A stretch of 64,000 nt of DNA from Nocardioides luteus. GTDB taxonomy: Bacteria; Actinomycetota; Actinomycetes; Propionibacteriales; Nocardioidaceae. This document shows positions 15,748 to 24,140 of the stretch, one piece after another. Below the pieces are notes generated by a model. It was not told the DNA's origin and made no database searches. It worked only from the letters and a program-made list of their open reading frames with translations. The position numbers and the translations under genes were made by a program. Each line of letters opens with the position of its first letter. Position 1 is the stretch's first letter. Location: assembly GCF_014648595.1 (NCBI RefSeq), contig NZ_BMRK01000008.1:1-64000 (forward strand), in the 5' to 3' direction.

Positions 15748-17453
15748 CGTGACCTCTCCACCCTGGTCTCGTCCCAGACCGGCTCCGGGGACTCGTAGAC
15801 GTCGCCGTCGGCTCCGTAGACCAGGAACCGGTCGAAGCCGCGGGCGAACCAGCGGTCGTGGGTGACCGCGACGACGGTGCCCTCGAACGACTCCAGCCCC
15901 GCCTCCAGCGCCTCGGCGGACTGGACGTCGAGGTTGTCGGTCGGCTCGTCGAGCAGCAGCAGCGTGGCGCCGCTCAGCTCGAGCAGCAGGATCTGGAACC
16001 GCGCCTGCTGTCCGCCCGAGAGCGAGTCGAAGGTCTGCTCCGCGGCGTGCGCGAGTTCGTAGCGGTCCAGCACCCGGGAGGCGGCCTCGCGCCCCATCCC
16101 CACCCGGCCACGGCCGTCGGGGGTCGCCTCGCCGCGGTGGAGGATGTCGAGCAGCGTACGTCCCACCAGCTCGGGATGGGCATGGGTCTGCACGAACCAG
16201 CCCGGCCGCACGCGGGCTCCCAGCCTTGCCGTGCCACGGTGGCGTACGGGCTCGACGACGGCCTCGCCGACGGGCTCGTGCTCCTTGTCGGGCATCGAGC
16301 CGCCGCCGGCCAGGAGCCGCAGGAAGTGGGACTTGCCGGATCCGTTGGAGCCGAGCACCGCGACCCGCTCGCCGTACCAGACCTCCAGGTCGAACGGCCG
16401 CATCAGACCGGTCAGCTCCAGCGACTCGCACACGACCGCTCGCTTGCCGGTGCGGCCGCCGCGCAGCCGCATCACGACCTGCTGCTCACGCGGCTGCTCG
16501 ATCGGCGGCCCCGCCTCCTCGAACTTCTCCAGCCGCGTCTTCGCGGCCTGGTAGCGCGAGGCCATGTCGGAGTTGTAGGCGGCCTTCTGCTTGTACATCA
16601 GCATCTGTGCGCGCAGCTTGGCGTGCTCCTCGTCCCACCGTTTGCGCAGCTCCTCGAAGCGCTCGAAGCGGGCCGTACGGGCGTCGTGATAGCTCGCGAA
16701 ACCGCCGGCATGGGTCCAGACCAGGTTGCCCGACGTACCGAGCTCGACGGTCACCACGCGGGTGGCGGTGTTGGCCAGCAGCTCACGGTCGTGGCTGACG
16801 TAGAGGATCGTCTTCGGGGACTCCCGGATGCGCTCCTCGAGCCACATCTTCCCCGGCACGTCGAGGAAGTTGTCGGGCTCGTCGAGCAGCAGGACCTGGT
16901 CGGGGCCACGCAGGAGATACTCCAGGACGAGACGCTTCTGCTCGCCGCCGGAGAGCGTGTCGAGCGAGCGGTAGCGGGCGCGGTCGTAGGGCACCCCGAG
17001 ACCGGCCATGGTGCACACGTCCCAGACGACCTCGAGGTCGTAGCCGCCGGCGTCGGCGTACTCGGCCAGCGCGGTCGCGTAGCGCATCTGCAGGCGCTCG
17101 TCCTCCGAGCTCATCAGCTCCAGCTCGCAGGCCTCCACGGCCGCCGCGGCCTCGCGTACGCGCGCGGGCGCCACCGAGAGCAGCAGCTCAGCCACGGTCG
17201 AGGAGCCCTTGCCCACCATCTGCCGCATCACGCCGAGGCCGCCCGAGCGCACCACGGTGCCCGCGGTCGGGGTCAGCTCGCCGGTGACGATCCGCAGCAG
17301 CGTCGTCTTGCCGGCACCGTTGGCGCCGACCAGAGCGACCTTCGCGCCCTCTCCTACCCGGAAGGAGACGTCGTCGAGCAGCACCCGCCCGTCGGGCAGC
17401 TGATAACGCACTCCAGCAACGTCCACATGTCCCACAGCCGTCCAGTCTGGCAT
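15744..17453 (-). CDS. ABC-F family ATPase
   Basis: A 569-aa soluble protein with two ABC cassettes and no membrane segment. Domain 1 has GANGAGKT (43-50), LSGGEQKR and LLLDEPDNFLD. Domain 2 has GSNGSGKSH, LSGGQQARFQ and LLLDEPTDNLD. A charged linker with FERFEELRKRWDEEH separates them. ABC-F proteins act on ribosomes as translation factors or antibiotic-protection proteins. Here the usual DEPTNHLD is altered in both cassettes and the second Walker A ends KSH, marking a divergent actinobacterial branch. It is translationally coupled to the downstream GNAT gene. Resistance is possible but not shown. Confidence 0.88.
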   Translation of the reverse strand: MPDWTAVGHVDVAGVRYQLPDGRVLLDDVSFRVGEGAKVALVGANGAGKTTLLRIVTGELTPTAGTVVRSGGLGVMRQMVGKGSSTVAELLLSVAPARVREAAAAVEACELELMSSEDERLQMRYATALAEYADAGGYDLEVVWDVCTMAGLGVPYDRARYRSLDTLSGGEQKRLVLEYLLRGPDQVLLLDEPDNFLDVPGKMWLEERIRESPKTILYVSHDRELLANTATRVVTVELGTSGNLVWTHAGGFASYHDARTARFERFEELRKRWDEEHAKLRAQMLMYKQKAAYNSDMASRYQAAKTRLEKFEEAGPPIEQPREQQVVMRLRGGRTGKRAVVCESLELTGLMRPFDLEVWYGERVAVLGSNGSGKSHFLRLLAGGGSMPDKEHEPVGEAVVEPVRHRGTARLGARVRPGWFVQTHAHPELVGRTLLDILHRGEATPDGRGRVGMGREAASRVLDRYELAHAAEQTFDSLSGGQQARFQILLLELSGATLLLLDEPTDNLDVQSAEALEAGLESFEGTVVAVTHDRWFARGFDRFLVYGADGDVYESPEPVWDETRVERSR

Positions 17454-17575
17454 CCGTGTCGAATGGTTATTCGGGTCTCCCGGGAGGCGGTGGTTTCGAC
17501 ATCTTCGCGATATCGGTCCCGCCAGTAGAACGTGACCCTCGACACAGTTCGGCCATTACCGATATGACTGACGCC

Positions 17576-18490
17576 ATGCCTCCGCTCGACAGCCAGATCG
17601 CTGACCTGCTCACCCTCTTCGCGAAGGGCCAGCCTCTGGAGTCGTACGACCCACCGACGGCGCGAGCGCTCTACCGCGCGCTGAGCGAGGGGGTGCCGCT
17701 CCCACCCGTCGGCTCCGTGGAGACGTCGAAGATCCCCGGGCCCGCAGGCGACCTGGACGTACGCATCTACCGCCCCACCACGAACGGCCCGCTGCCGACG
17801 ATCGTGATGTTCCACGGCGGCGGCTGGGTGGTCGGTGACCTCGACACGCACGAGGACCAGGCCCGCAACCTCTCCACCATCTGTGACGCCGTCGTCGTCG
17901 CCGTCGACTACCGCTGCGCGCCCGAGCACCGGTTCCCCGCCGCCTACGACGACGCGCTGGCCGCGACCCGCTGGGCCAGCGACAACGCCGCGACCCTGGG
18001 TGGTGACGGCCGCGTCGCCGTCGCCGGGGACAGCGCCGGCGGCAACCTGTCCGCAGCGGTCGCCCAGACCTTCCGTGACGAGGGCCGCGAGCTCGCCGGT
18101 CAGATGCTGATCTACCCGGCCACCGACATGACCAGCGGCTATCCCTCCTACGCGGAGAACGGTCACGGCTACATGCTCGAGCTGCCGACGATGAAGTGGT
18201 TCTCCGACAACTACCTCGGCGACGCCGACCGCGCCGACCCGCGGCTGAGCCCGATCAAGGGCGACCTGGAGGGCCTGGCGCCGGCGGTCGTGGTGACCGC
18301 GGAGTTCGACCCGCTGCGCGACGAGGGCATCGCGTACGCCAAGGCGCTGGAGAGCGCGGGGGTCCCCACGACCTACCACCACTGCGACGGCCTGATCCAC
18401 GGGTTCTTCGCCATGGGACACCACTCGCAGGCCGCCCAGTGGGCGATCGAGGAGACCTGCGCGCTGTTCAAGAAGGTGCTGCACGGCTGA
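17576..18490 (+). CDS. Alpha/beta hydrolase, HSL-type esterase
   Basis: A 304-aa esterase of the hormone-sensitive-lipase group, with oxyanion motif HGGG in MFHGGGWVVGDLDTH, nucleophile elbow GDSAGGN, acid in AEFDPLRDEG (canonical Asp) and histidine in GLIHGFFAMGH. The start at 17576 (MPPLDSQIADLL) matches the usual family N-terminus and follows a TATGACT stretch 6 bases upstream. An ATG four codons earlier (17564) is an alternative. It is divergent from the ABC-F gene and precedes a P450 on the same strand by about 90 bases. Substrate is unknown. Confidence 0.88.
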   Translation: MPPLDSQIADLLTLFAKGQPLESYDPPTARALYRALSEGVPLPPVGSVETSKIPGPAGDLDVRIYRPTTNGPLPTIVMFHGGGWVVGDLDTHEDQARNLSTICDAVVVAVDYRCAPEHRFPAAYDDALAATRWASDNAATLGGDGRVAVAGDSAGGNLSAAVAQTFRDEGRELAGQMLIYPATDMTSGYPSYAENGHGYMLELPTMKWFSDNYLGDADRADPRLSPIKGDLEGLAPAVVVTAEFDPLRDEGIAYAKALESAGVPTTYHHCDGLIHGFFAMGHHSQAAQWAIEETCALFKKVLHG

Positions 18491-18582
18491 CCCGACGGCG
18501 GGCCGGCGGGTGATCTGGAACACATCGCGAAACCAGGGTTATTCCTGATGACCCTCGGTCGTGGATGGTCCAGACTGGCGGC

Positions 18583-19923
18583 ATGCAGATCGCTGCCCAG
18601 GTCAGTTTCCGTCTACGGGCGATGACGCGGCCGCTCACCGAGCGCGTCCGCACGCTTGCTCTGCAGCTCGCGATGCGGGGCAAGGAGTCGCCGATCCCCG
18701 ACATCACCACGCTGCGCAAGATCCCCGAGCACCTGACCTTCCCGCTGCGCCGTGACGGCGTCGACCCGGTGCCGCTGCTCGCCGAGAGCCGCGAGCAGGC
18801 GCCGGTCGCCAAGCTCGGCTCGGTGCTCGGCCTCGACATCGTCCTGGTCACCGGCCACGCCGAGTCCAAGCACGTCCTCGCGGCCAAGGACACCTACTCC
18901 AACGACATGCGCCACCTCCTCGGCACCCGCAAGCGCACCGACGCCGAGGGCATCGGCGGCCTCGGCATGACCGACCCGCCCGACCACACCAAGCTCCGCG
19001 GGCTGCTCACCCCGGAGTTCACCATGCGCCGGCTGGGCCGGCTCACCGGCATGATCGACCGCATCGTCAACGACGCCCTCGACGACATGGAGGCCCACGG
19101 TCCCGAGGTCGACCTGGTCCAGCACTTCGGCTTCGAGATCCCGTTCCGGGTGATCTGCGAGCTGTTGGGCATGCCCGAGGACGTACGCGACGAGTTCCAC
19201 AAGCTCGGCATGGCCCGTTTCGACCTCTCCGAGGGTGGCGCCGGCTCCTTCGGCGCCGCCACCGAGACCCGCACCTTCCTCATCGAGCAGGTCCGCCGCC
19301 AGCGTGCCGAGCCCGGCGACGGCATGATCGGCGAGATCATCCGCAACAAGGGCGACGACTACGACGACGTCGAGCTCGGCGGCCTCGCCGACGGCGTCTT
19401 CCTCGGCGGCTACGAGACCTCCGCCTCGATGCTCTCCATGGGCGCCTACGTCCTGATGCAGAACCCCGAGGCCTACGAGATCCTCCGCTCCGGCGACCGC
19501 GCCGAGGTCGACGAAGTCGTCGAGGAGCTCCTCCGCTACCTGTGCCCCGTGCAGATCGCCTTCCCGCGGTTCGCCCGCGAGGACCACGACCTCTTCGGCG
19601 TACCCGTCAAGAAGGGCGCCGTCGTCCTGGTCAGCCTCACCGGCGCCAACCGCGACCCCGCCGTCGTCCCCAAGCCCGAGCAGTTCGACCTCCGCAACGC
19701 CGAGACCATGCACTTCGCCTTCGGCCACGGCATGCACCGCTGCGTCGGCGCCGAGCTCGCCCGCATGGAGCTCCGCGCCGCCCTCACCGGCCTCGCCCGC
19801 CGCTTCCCCGACCTGGCCATGGCCACCGACGACCCCGGCGACCTCGGCTGGCGCGACCTCTCGGTCGTCTACAGCCTCGACCGCCTGCCGGTGAAGCTGT
19901 CCAAGGACCCGGTTCCCGCCTGA
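18583..19923 (+). CDS. Cytochrome P450
   Basis: A 446-aa soluble bacterial P450. The heme-binding loop is FGHGMHRCVGAELAR with Cys387. The I-helix region reads VFLGGYETSASML, with Glu-Thr in the oxygen-activation position, and EELLR gives the ExxR motif. Starts at 18565 and 18583 are both in frame. I prefer 18583, because CAGACT ends 6 bases before it, a leaderless-promoter spacing. No ferredoxin or reductase gene is adjacent, so its redox partners are elsewhere. Substrate is unknown. Its stop abuts the stop of the convergent membrane-protein gene with no gap. Confidence 0.93.
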   Translation: MQIAAQVSFRLRAMTRPLTERVRTLALQLAMRGKESPIPDITTLRKIPEHLTFPLRRDGVDPVPLLAESREQAPVAKLGSVLGLDIVLVTGHAESKHVLAAKDTYSNDMRHLLGTRKRTDAEGIGGLGMTDPPDHTKLRGLLTPEFTMRRLGRLTGMIDRIVNDALDDMEAHGPEVDLVQHFGFEIPFRVICELLGMPEDVRDEFHKLGMARFDLSEGGAGSFGAATETRTFLIEQVRRQRAEPGDGMIGEIIRNKGDDYDDVELGGLADGVFLGGYETSASMLSMGAYVLMQNPEAYEILRSGDRAEVDEVVEELLRYLCPVQIAFPRFAREDHDLFGVPVKKGAVVLVSLTGANRDPAVVPKPEQFDLRNAETMHFAFGHGMHRCVGAELARMELRAALTGLARRFPDLAMATDDPGDLGWRDLSVVYSLDRLPVKLSKDPVPA

Positions 19924-20367
19924 TCACGCCCAGATGAGGAAGATGACGACCAGGTCGATCAGCAGGAAGCCGTAGATCCACAGGCAGATCCGCTCGCAGG
20001 TGTCCCCTGAAACCCCTGGGATCGCCGCGACGACTGCGCCGATGCCCGGCGCAAGAGCAACCAACCACCCGACCAGTCGCAGATCGACAACCAAGATCAC
20101 GAGAGCCAGCCCGAGACACCCCAAGGTGACCAACCCGCTCGCGTGCGGCAGGGAGACGACGCGGTTCATGACCACACCCGCGACGACTCCGACGGCTAGA
20201 AACACGACGATCGACCCCACGAAGGCAGCGACAGCGTCCACACCAGGATTGGTCTGCGAAGAGTGCCAGAACGGCCAGGCGGCCACCAGCGCCATGGCAG
20301 CGGCGATCAGCCACGCAACGTACGAACGGATGACGTTGCCATACCAAGTGGGGTCTGATCTGCTCAT
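19924..20367 (-). CDS. Hypothetical membrane protein, four helices
   Basis: A 147-aa protein with about four hydrophobic segments (YVAWLIAAAMALVAAWPFW, VAAFVGSIVVFLAVGVVAGV, LGCLGLALVILVVDLRLVGW and ICLWIYGFLLIDLVVIFLIW). Cys is present on the last extramembrane loop (GDTCERIC). I do not recognise a family. The ATG at 20367 is preceded by CACGCT ending 6 bases upstream, consistent with a leaderless transcript. It converges on the P450 gene with no spacing. Confidence 0.55.
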   Translation of the reverse strand: MSRSDPTWYGNVIRSYVAWLIAAAMALVAAWPFWHSSQTNPGVDAVAAFVGSIVVFLAVGVVAGVVMNRVVSLPHASGLVTLGCLGLALVILVVDLRLVGWLVALAPGIGAVVAAIPGVSGDTCERICLWIYGFLLIDLVVIFLIWA

Positions 20368-20427
20368 GCGCTGAGCGTGGCCGACCGGGGTGAATCCGCG
20401 CGTGAGCACAGATACTCAGTTCGGCTC

Positions 20428-20718
20428 TCACCCGAAGGCGATGGTCGGGGAACTACCTCGGCACTCAGCCGATTCAGCGCTGAGGCGAGGGCTCCTCGCT
20501 GATCGCGACGCGATCCACGGCGCCAGTACGTACGCCGGGATCGCGAGCAGCGGCAGGCTCATCATCGGGGTCGCGATGATCATGAACGCGGCCCCGGTAC
20601 AGAACTCAGATACGCGCCGACCAACGGCCCCCACGACGACCATCACCGCCACGCTCGCCGGCCGCGACAGCTCGATCCCGGACCGCGTGACGACAAGGTA
20701 GACGGGCAGCACCGTCAC
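20428..20718 (-). CDS. Short hypothetical membrane protein, possibly a remnant
   Basis: A 96-aa frame from a GTG with two hydrophobic stretches (SVAVMVVVGAVG and FMIIATPMMSLPLLAIPAYVLA) and a charged Ser/Arg-rich tail. The open frame continues upstream of the GTG with a sensible sequence (DDDPALLSLVTVLPVYLVV) but meets a stop before any ATG or GTG. The real gene may therefore have lost its 5' end. No ribosome site is evident. It could be a degraded gene or a chance frame in GC-rich DNA. Local base composition is slightly lower in GC than its neighbours. Confidence 0.3.
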   Translation of the reverse strand: MTVLPVYLVVTRSGIELSRPASVAVMVVVGAVGRRVSEFCTGAAFMIIATPMMSLPLLAIPAYVLAPWIASRSARSPRLSAESAECRGSSPTIAFG

Positions 20719-20831
20719 CAGGCTCAGCAGCGCGGGGTCGTCATCGTGGACTGGTCATGGACGGAGTCTGACAGCGCACCCTGCGCGACCGCCCGCGAGA
20801 CGCGAGAGGCGGAAACCGGCACCTGCGTCGT

Positions 20832-21440
20832 TCAGCCCCGACGGGTCTCGAGGACGCGGAACCCCTTGGCGCTGCCGATCCGCTCGGTGGGAAACCCCTG
20901 CTCGCCGAGCCAACGCTGCAGCGAGTCGCCACCGAGGTTCTTGCCGACCACCATGACCGCGCGGCCGCCGGGGGCGAGGCGCGGGAGCCAGGTGAGGAGG
21001 AGCTCGTGGAGAGCCTGCTTGCCGATCCGGATCGGCGGGTTGCTCCAGATCTCGTCGTACGTCGCCTCGCGGTCGATCGCTGCCGGGACCGCGGCGCGGT
21101 AGCGATCGCCCAGCCCGAGCGTCCCGGCGTTCTCGTTGGCCAGCAGGACGGCACGCTCGTTGACGTCCACCCCGGTGACCTGGGCGGATGGCGCGGACAG
21201 GGCGCAGGCGAGGCCGATGATTCCGTAGCCGCAGCCGAGATCGAGGATGCGCCCGCCTGCGGGGGGCTCGATCTCCCGGAACAGCACGGCCGTGCCGACA
21301 TCCAGACGGCCCTTGGCGAAGACACCCGACCCGGAGACCAGGGAGAGGTCCAGGTCCCACACCGTGGCCGAGACCGGGATCCGTTCGAAGGGGACCGAGG
21401 GGTCGGCGGAGAAGTAGTGCTCGTCAGCGGTCCCGGTCAA
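20832..21440 (-). CDS. Class I SAM methyltransferase, RsmC/MTS-like
   Basis: A 202-aa methyltransferase. It shows the SAM motif ILDLGCGYGIIGLA, the acidic end of strand 2 in TGVDVNERAV, and NPP in EIWSNPPIRIG, the NPPY-like motif of enzymes that methylate exocyclic amines of guanine or adenine. Such single-domain MTS proteins are usually 16S rRNA guanine-N2 methyltransferase relatives, but the target is inferred. The TTG start at 21440 lies 17 bases inside the end of truA, so the two RNA-modification genes are overlapping and coupled. Confidence 0.8.
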   Translation of the reverse strand: MTGTADEHYFSADPSVPFERIPVSATVWDLDLSLVSGSGVFAKGRLDVGTAVLFREIEPPAGGRILDLGCGYGIIGLACALSAPSAQVTGVDVNERAVLLANENAGTLGLGDRYRAAVPAAIDREATYDEIWSNPPIRIGKQALHELLLTWLPRLAPGGRAVMVVGKNLGGDSLQRWLGEQGFPTERIGSAKGFRVLETRRG

Positions 21441-22290
21441 CCTCGTCAGCCTCTCTGCGGTTCATGGTGCGCGCGTGCTGGGCAGCGAGCATGTCGTCGG
21501 GCGGGTAGGCGACCTCTTCGAGGGTCAGCCCGTTGGCCGGCGCGATCGGGATCGACGACGACCGTGTCCGCGAGGCCAGCGACTCCTTCGCCCAGGTGAC
21601 GTCCTTGCGGCCCTCGCCGATCACCATCAGGCAGCCGACCAGCGAGCGCACCATCGAGTGGCAGAACGCGTCCGCGAGCACCGTCGCCTCGATGATCCCG
21701 TCGGAGCGCCGCTCCCAGCTGAGCTGGCGCAGGTCGCGGATGGTGGTCGCGCCCTCGCGCGGCTTGCAGAAGGTGGCGAAGTCGTTGAGCCCGACGAGGT
21801 CGGCGGAGGCGACGTTCATCAGCGACAGGTCCAGCGGCCGGGTCCGGTAGAGCACGTGACCACGCTGCAGCGGGTCGACGTGGGCCGGGTCGTCCACGAT
21901 CCGGTAGACGTAGCGCCGCCACAGCGCCGAGAACCGGGCGTTGAACCCCTCGGGCGCCTCCACGGCCGCACGCACCCGCAGGTCGGCCGGGAGGATGCCG
22001 TTGAGTCGCCGCACCAGCGCGTCGAGCGGCGACTGCTCCGAACGCCCGCGCGAGGACTCGAGCGCCTCGGGGTCGATGTCGAAGTGGGCGACCTGGCCGC
22101 GTGCGTGCACACCCGAGTCGGTGCGTCCGGCGACCGTGACCCACACCTGGGACCGCTCCCCTGTCGACGGCACCCGCAGCGCCGTCGCGAGCGCGGCCTG
22201 CAGCTCTCCCTGGACCGTACGCAGCCCCGGCTGGGTCGCCCAGCCGTGGAACATGGTGCCGTCGTAGGCGAGGTCGATCCTGATGCGCAC
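21424..22290 (-). CDS. truA: tRNA pseudouridine synthase A
   Basis: Makes pseudouridine at positions 38-40 of the tRNA anticodon arm. The 288-aa protein begins RIRIDLAYDGTMFHGW, and the catalytic Asp58 is in GRTDSGVHARGQV. FSALWRRYVYRI and FCHSMVRSLVG are further TruA signatures. The GTG at 22290 is chosen because homology starts there; the frame runs 23 codons further upstream with unrelated sequence. In many actinobacteria truA follows rplQ. Here two plus-strand genes separate them. The downstream methyltransferase overlaps its 3' end. Confidence 0.94.
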   Translation of the reverse strand: MRIRIDLAYDGTMFHGWATQPGLRTVQGELQAALATALRVPSTGERSQVWVTVAGRTDSGVHARGQVAHFDIDPEALESSRGRSEQSPLDALVRRLNGILPADLRVRAAVEAPEGFNARFSALWRRYVYRIVDDPAHVDPLQRGHVLYRTRPLDLSLMNVASADLVGLNDFATFCKPREGATTIRDLRQLSWERRSDGIIEATVLADAFCHSMVRSLVGCLMVIGEGRKDVTWAKESLASRTRSSSIPIAPANGLTLEEVAYPPDDMLAAQHARTMNRREADEVDRDR

Positions 22291-22357
22291 GCCGCCATTG
22301 TCCCAGCAACACCTGCCCCGGGCGGAATGCGCGAGGCCCCTTTGCCAGACTCTGTGC

Positions 22358-23305
22358 ATGCGCTACGTGATCTTCGGAGCAGGAGCAGTCGGCGGCGTCG
22401 TGGGCGGCCTGCTGCACAAGGCGGGCATCGACGTGACCCTGGTGGCCCGCGGAGAGCACCTGCGCGCCATCCAGGACGCCGGACTCAGTCTCGACACCCC
22501 CGACGGCCTGCTGACTCTCGCCGTCCCCGCCGTCGAGGAGGTGAGCGAGGTGAAGTGGACCGACGACACCGTCGTCCTGCTCAGCGTCAAGGGGCAGCAG
22601 ACCGAGACGGCGCTCGAGTCCCTCGCCGCGTACGCGCCCGCGGAGACCCCCGTGGTCGCCGTGCAGAACGGCGTCGCGAACGAGCCCCGGATCTTGCGGC
22701 GCTTCGCTCGGACGTACGCCATCCACGTCGTCCTCCCCGCGACTTTCCTGACGCCGGGGTCGGTCGTGCAGGGCTCCGGAAATACACCTGGCATCCTCGA
22801 CATCGGCCGCTTCCCCACCGGTGTCGACGAGACCGCCGCTGCCATCGCCGGCGACCTGGTCGATGCCGGGTTCCTGAGCGAGCCGCGCGCCGACATCATG
22901 GCCTGGAAGTACCGCAAGCTCCTCAACAACCTCGGCAACGGCATCAACGCCGCCATCGCCCCAGGCCCCAGTGACGGAGAGATCTACCGCCGCTGCCTGG
23001 CCGAGGCCGAGACCGTCCTCGCGGCCGCCGGCATCAGCGTGGTGAGCGCCGAGGAGGACCGTACGCGGCGGGCCGACCACATCACCGAGCGTGACCGTCC
23101 CAGCAACAGCTCGACCTGGCAGAGCCTGGCCCGCGGGAGCGGCGTCGAGATCGACTACCTCTCCGGCGAGATCGTGCTGCTCGGCCGGCTCCACGACGTC
23201 CCGACCCCGGTCAACGAGGCGATCCAGCGTGCGGTCCACGAGATCGCCCGCACCGGCGCCGAGCCCGGCAGCCTCGACGGCGCCGAGTTCCTCGCCGGTC
23301 TCTGA
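22358..23305 (+). CDS. Ketopantoate reductase family protein (PanE/ApbA-like)
   Basis: A 315-aa NAD(P)-dependent reductase. Rossmann motif GAGAVGG is at 7-13 and an Arg in VARGEH follows strand 2, suggesting NADPH. VQNGVANEP and WKYRKLLNNLGNGINA (with the catalytic-type Lys) match the PanE family. PanE reduces 2-dehydropantoate in coenzyme A synthesis, but the family has many paralogues and no other pan gene is near, so a specific name is withheld. CAGACT ends 6 bases before the ATG, suggesting a leaderless transcript divergent from truA. Confidence 0.85.
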   Translation: MRYVIFGAGAVGGVVGGLLHKAGIDVTLVARGEHLRAIQDAGLSLDTPDGLLTLAVPAVEEVSEVKWTDDTVVLLSVKGQQTETALESLAAYAPAETPVVAVQNGVANEPRILRRFARTYAIHVVLPATFLTPGSVVQGSGNTPGILDIGRFPTGVDETAAAIAGDLVDAGFLSEPRADIMAWKYRKLLNNLGNGINAAIAPGPSDGEIYRRCLAEAETVLAAAGISVVSAEEDRTRRADHITERDRPSNSSTWQSLARGSGVEIDYLSGEIVLLGRLHDVPTPVNEAIQRAVHEIARTGAEPGSLDGAEFLAGL

Positions 23306-23361
23306 GCCACACCGCGCAATGCGGTGGTCAGGTGCGCCGCGGATCCGGCAGGCTGCCTGCC

Positions 23362-24060
23362 ATGAGCTACCCCGCGCCGCCTCCCCCGCCGCCGCCACCG
23401 CCGCCACCTCTGCCTTCCTCGCCGCCCACATCGCCCGCGCAGCCGCCGGCCCCTGCCGGCACCGCTGCGAAGCAGCCCGCCGCGACGGTGATCACCATTG
23501 CGGTGATCGTGACGGCAGTGGTCCTGCAGGTCGTATCCGCACTGATCGGGCTCGTCGTGGCGTACCTCTTCGACGGTCTGGGCCCCGGGAACGTGCTCAC
23601 CTCGATCGTGTCGGTCGCGATCGACCTGCTGCTGCACATCGTGGTGGCGGTCGGCGCCGCGGTGATCGCCCGCACCTCGACCGGCCGGGTCCTCGGGCTG
23701 CTGCTGCCGATGCTCTCCTGGCTGCTGAGCACGGTCTTCTACTACGTGCTCGTCCCGCAGCTGCACCTGTTCCACCCGGTCCTCACCGGGCTGGTCTCGC
23801 CGCTGTTGCTGCTGCTGGTGCTGGCCGGCTGGGGCTTCGCCGCCTGGGCCGGCCGACGCTGGCTGATCGGGCTGCCGATCACTTTCGTGCTGCTGATCGC
23901 GGTGCAGGCGACGGTGTCCTTCGCGGTGGCGCCTGCCCTCGCCTTCGACAACCTGGTCTCGGTGCAGATCTACTTCGGCATCACCGCTCTGGCGACGACA
24001 GCGGTCGTGGTGCTCGGCGGAGTCGTGTGCGGGCTCCTCGACCGGTCCGAGCGTCGCTGA
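23362..24060 (+). CDS. Hypothetical membrane protein with polyproline N-terminus
   Basis: A 232-aa protein. Residues 1-40 are a proline run (eleven consecutive prolines after MSYPA, then Ser/Pro/Ala), followed by about five to six hydrophobic segments. It has no recognised catalytic motif. Short actinobacterial membrane proteins with such tails are common and uncharacterised. Translation of the proline run would be expected to need EF-P. The gene follows the PanE-like gene by 56 bases on the same strand and converges on rplQ across the terminator at 24095-24126. Confidence 0.65.
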   Translation: MSYPAPPPPPPPPPPPLPSSPPTSPAQPPAPAGTAAKQPAATVITIAVIVTAVVLQVVSALIGLVVAYLFDGLGPGNVLTSIVSVAIDLLLHIVVAVGAAVIARTSTGRVLGLLLPMLSWLLSTVFYYVLVPQLHLFHPVLTGLVSPLLLLLVLAGWGFAAWAGRRWLIGLPITFVLLIAVQATVSFAVAPALAFDNLVSVQIYFGITALATTAVVVLGGVVCGLLDRSERR

Positions 24061-24094
24061 CGAGATGGCCGGTTGAACGACCACAGAAATGACA

Positions 24095-24126
24095 GTGGCC
24101 CGTCACCCTCGCGGGTGACGGGCCAC
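24095..24126 (-). terminator. Terminator of the alpha operon (after rplQ)
   Basis: A perfect 14-bp stem (gtggcccgtcaccc at 24095-24108 with its complement at 24113-24126) has a 4-base loop and is followed on the minus strand by a T-rich TCATTTCTG. It starts 15 bases past the rplQ stop and may also serve the convergent membrane-protein gene. Confidence 0.85.
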
Positions 24127-24140
24127 AGCTCAGAACCAGA

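Noticed and set aside
23377-23410. Polyproline run as evidence of a spurious frame
   Set aside because: The run is odd, but the following five to six membrane helices and the codon pattern support a real gene.
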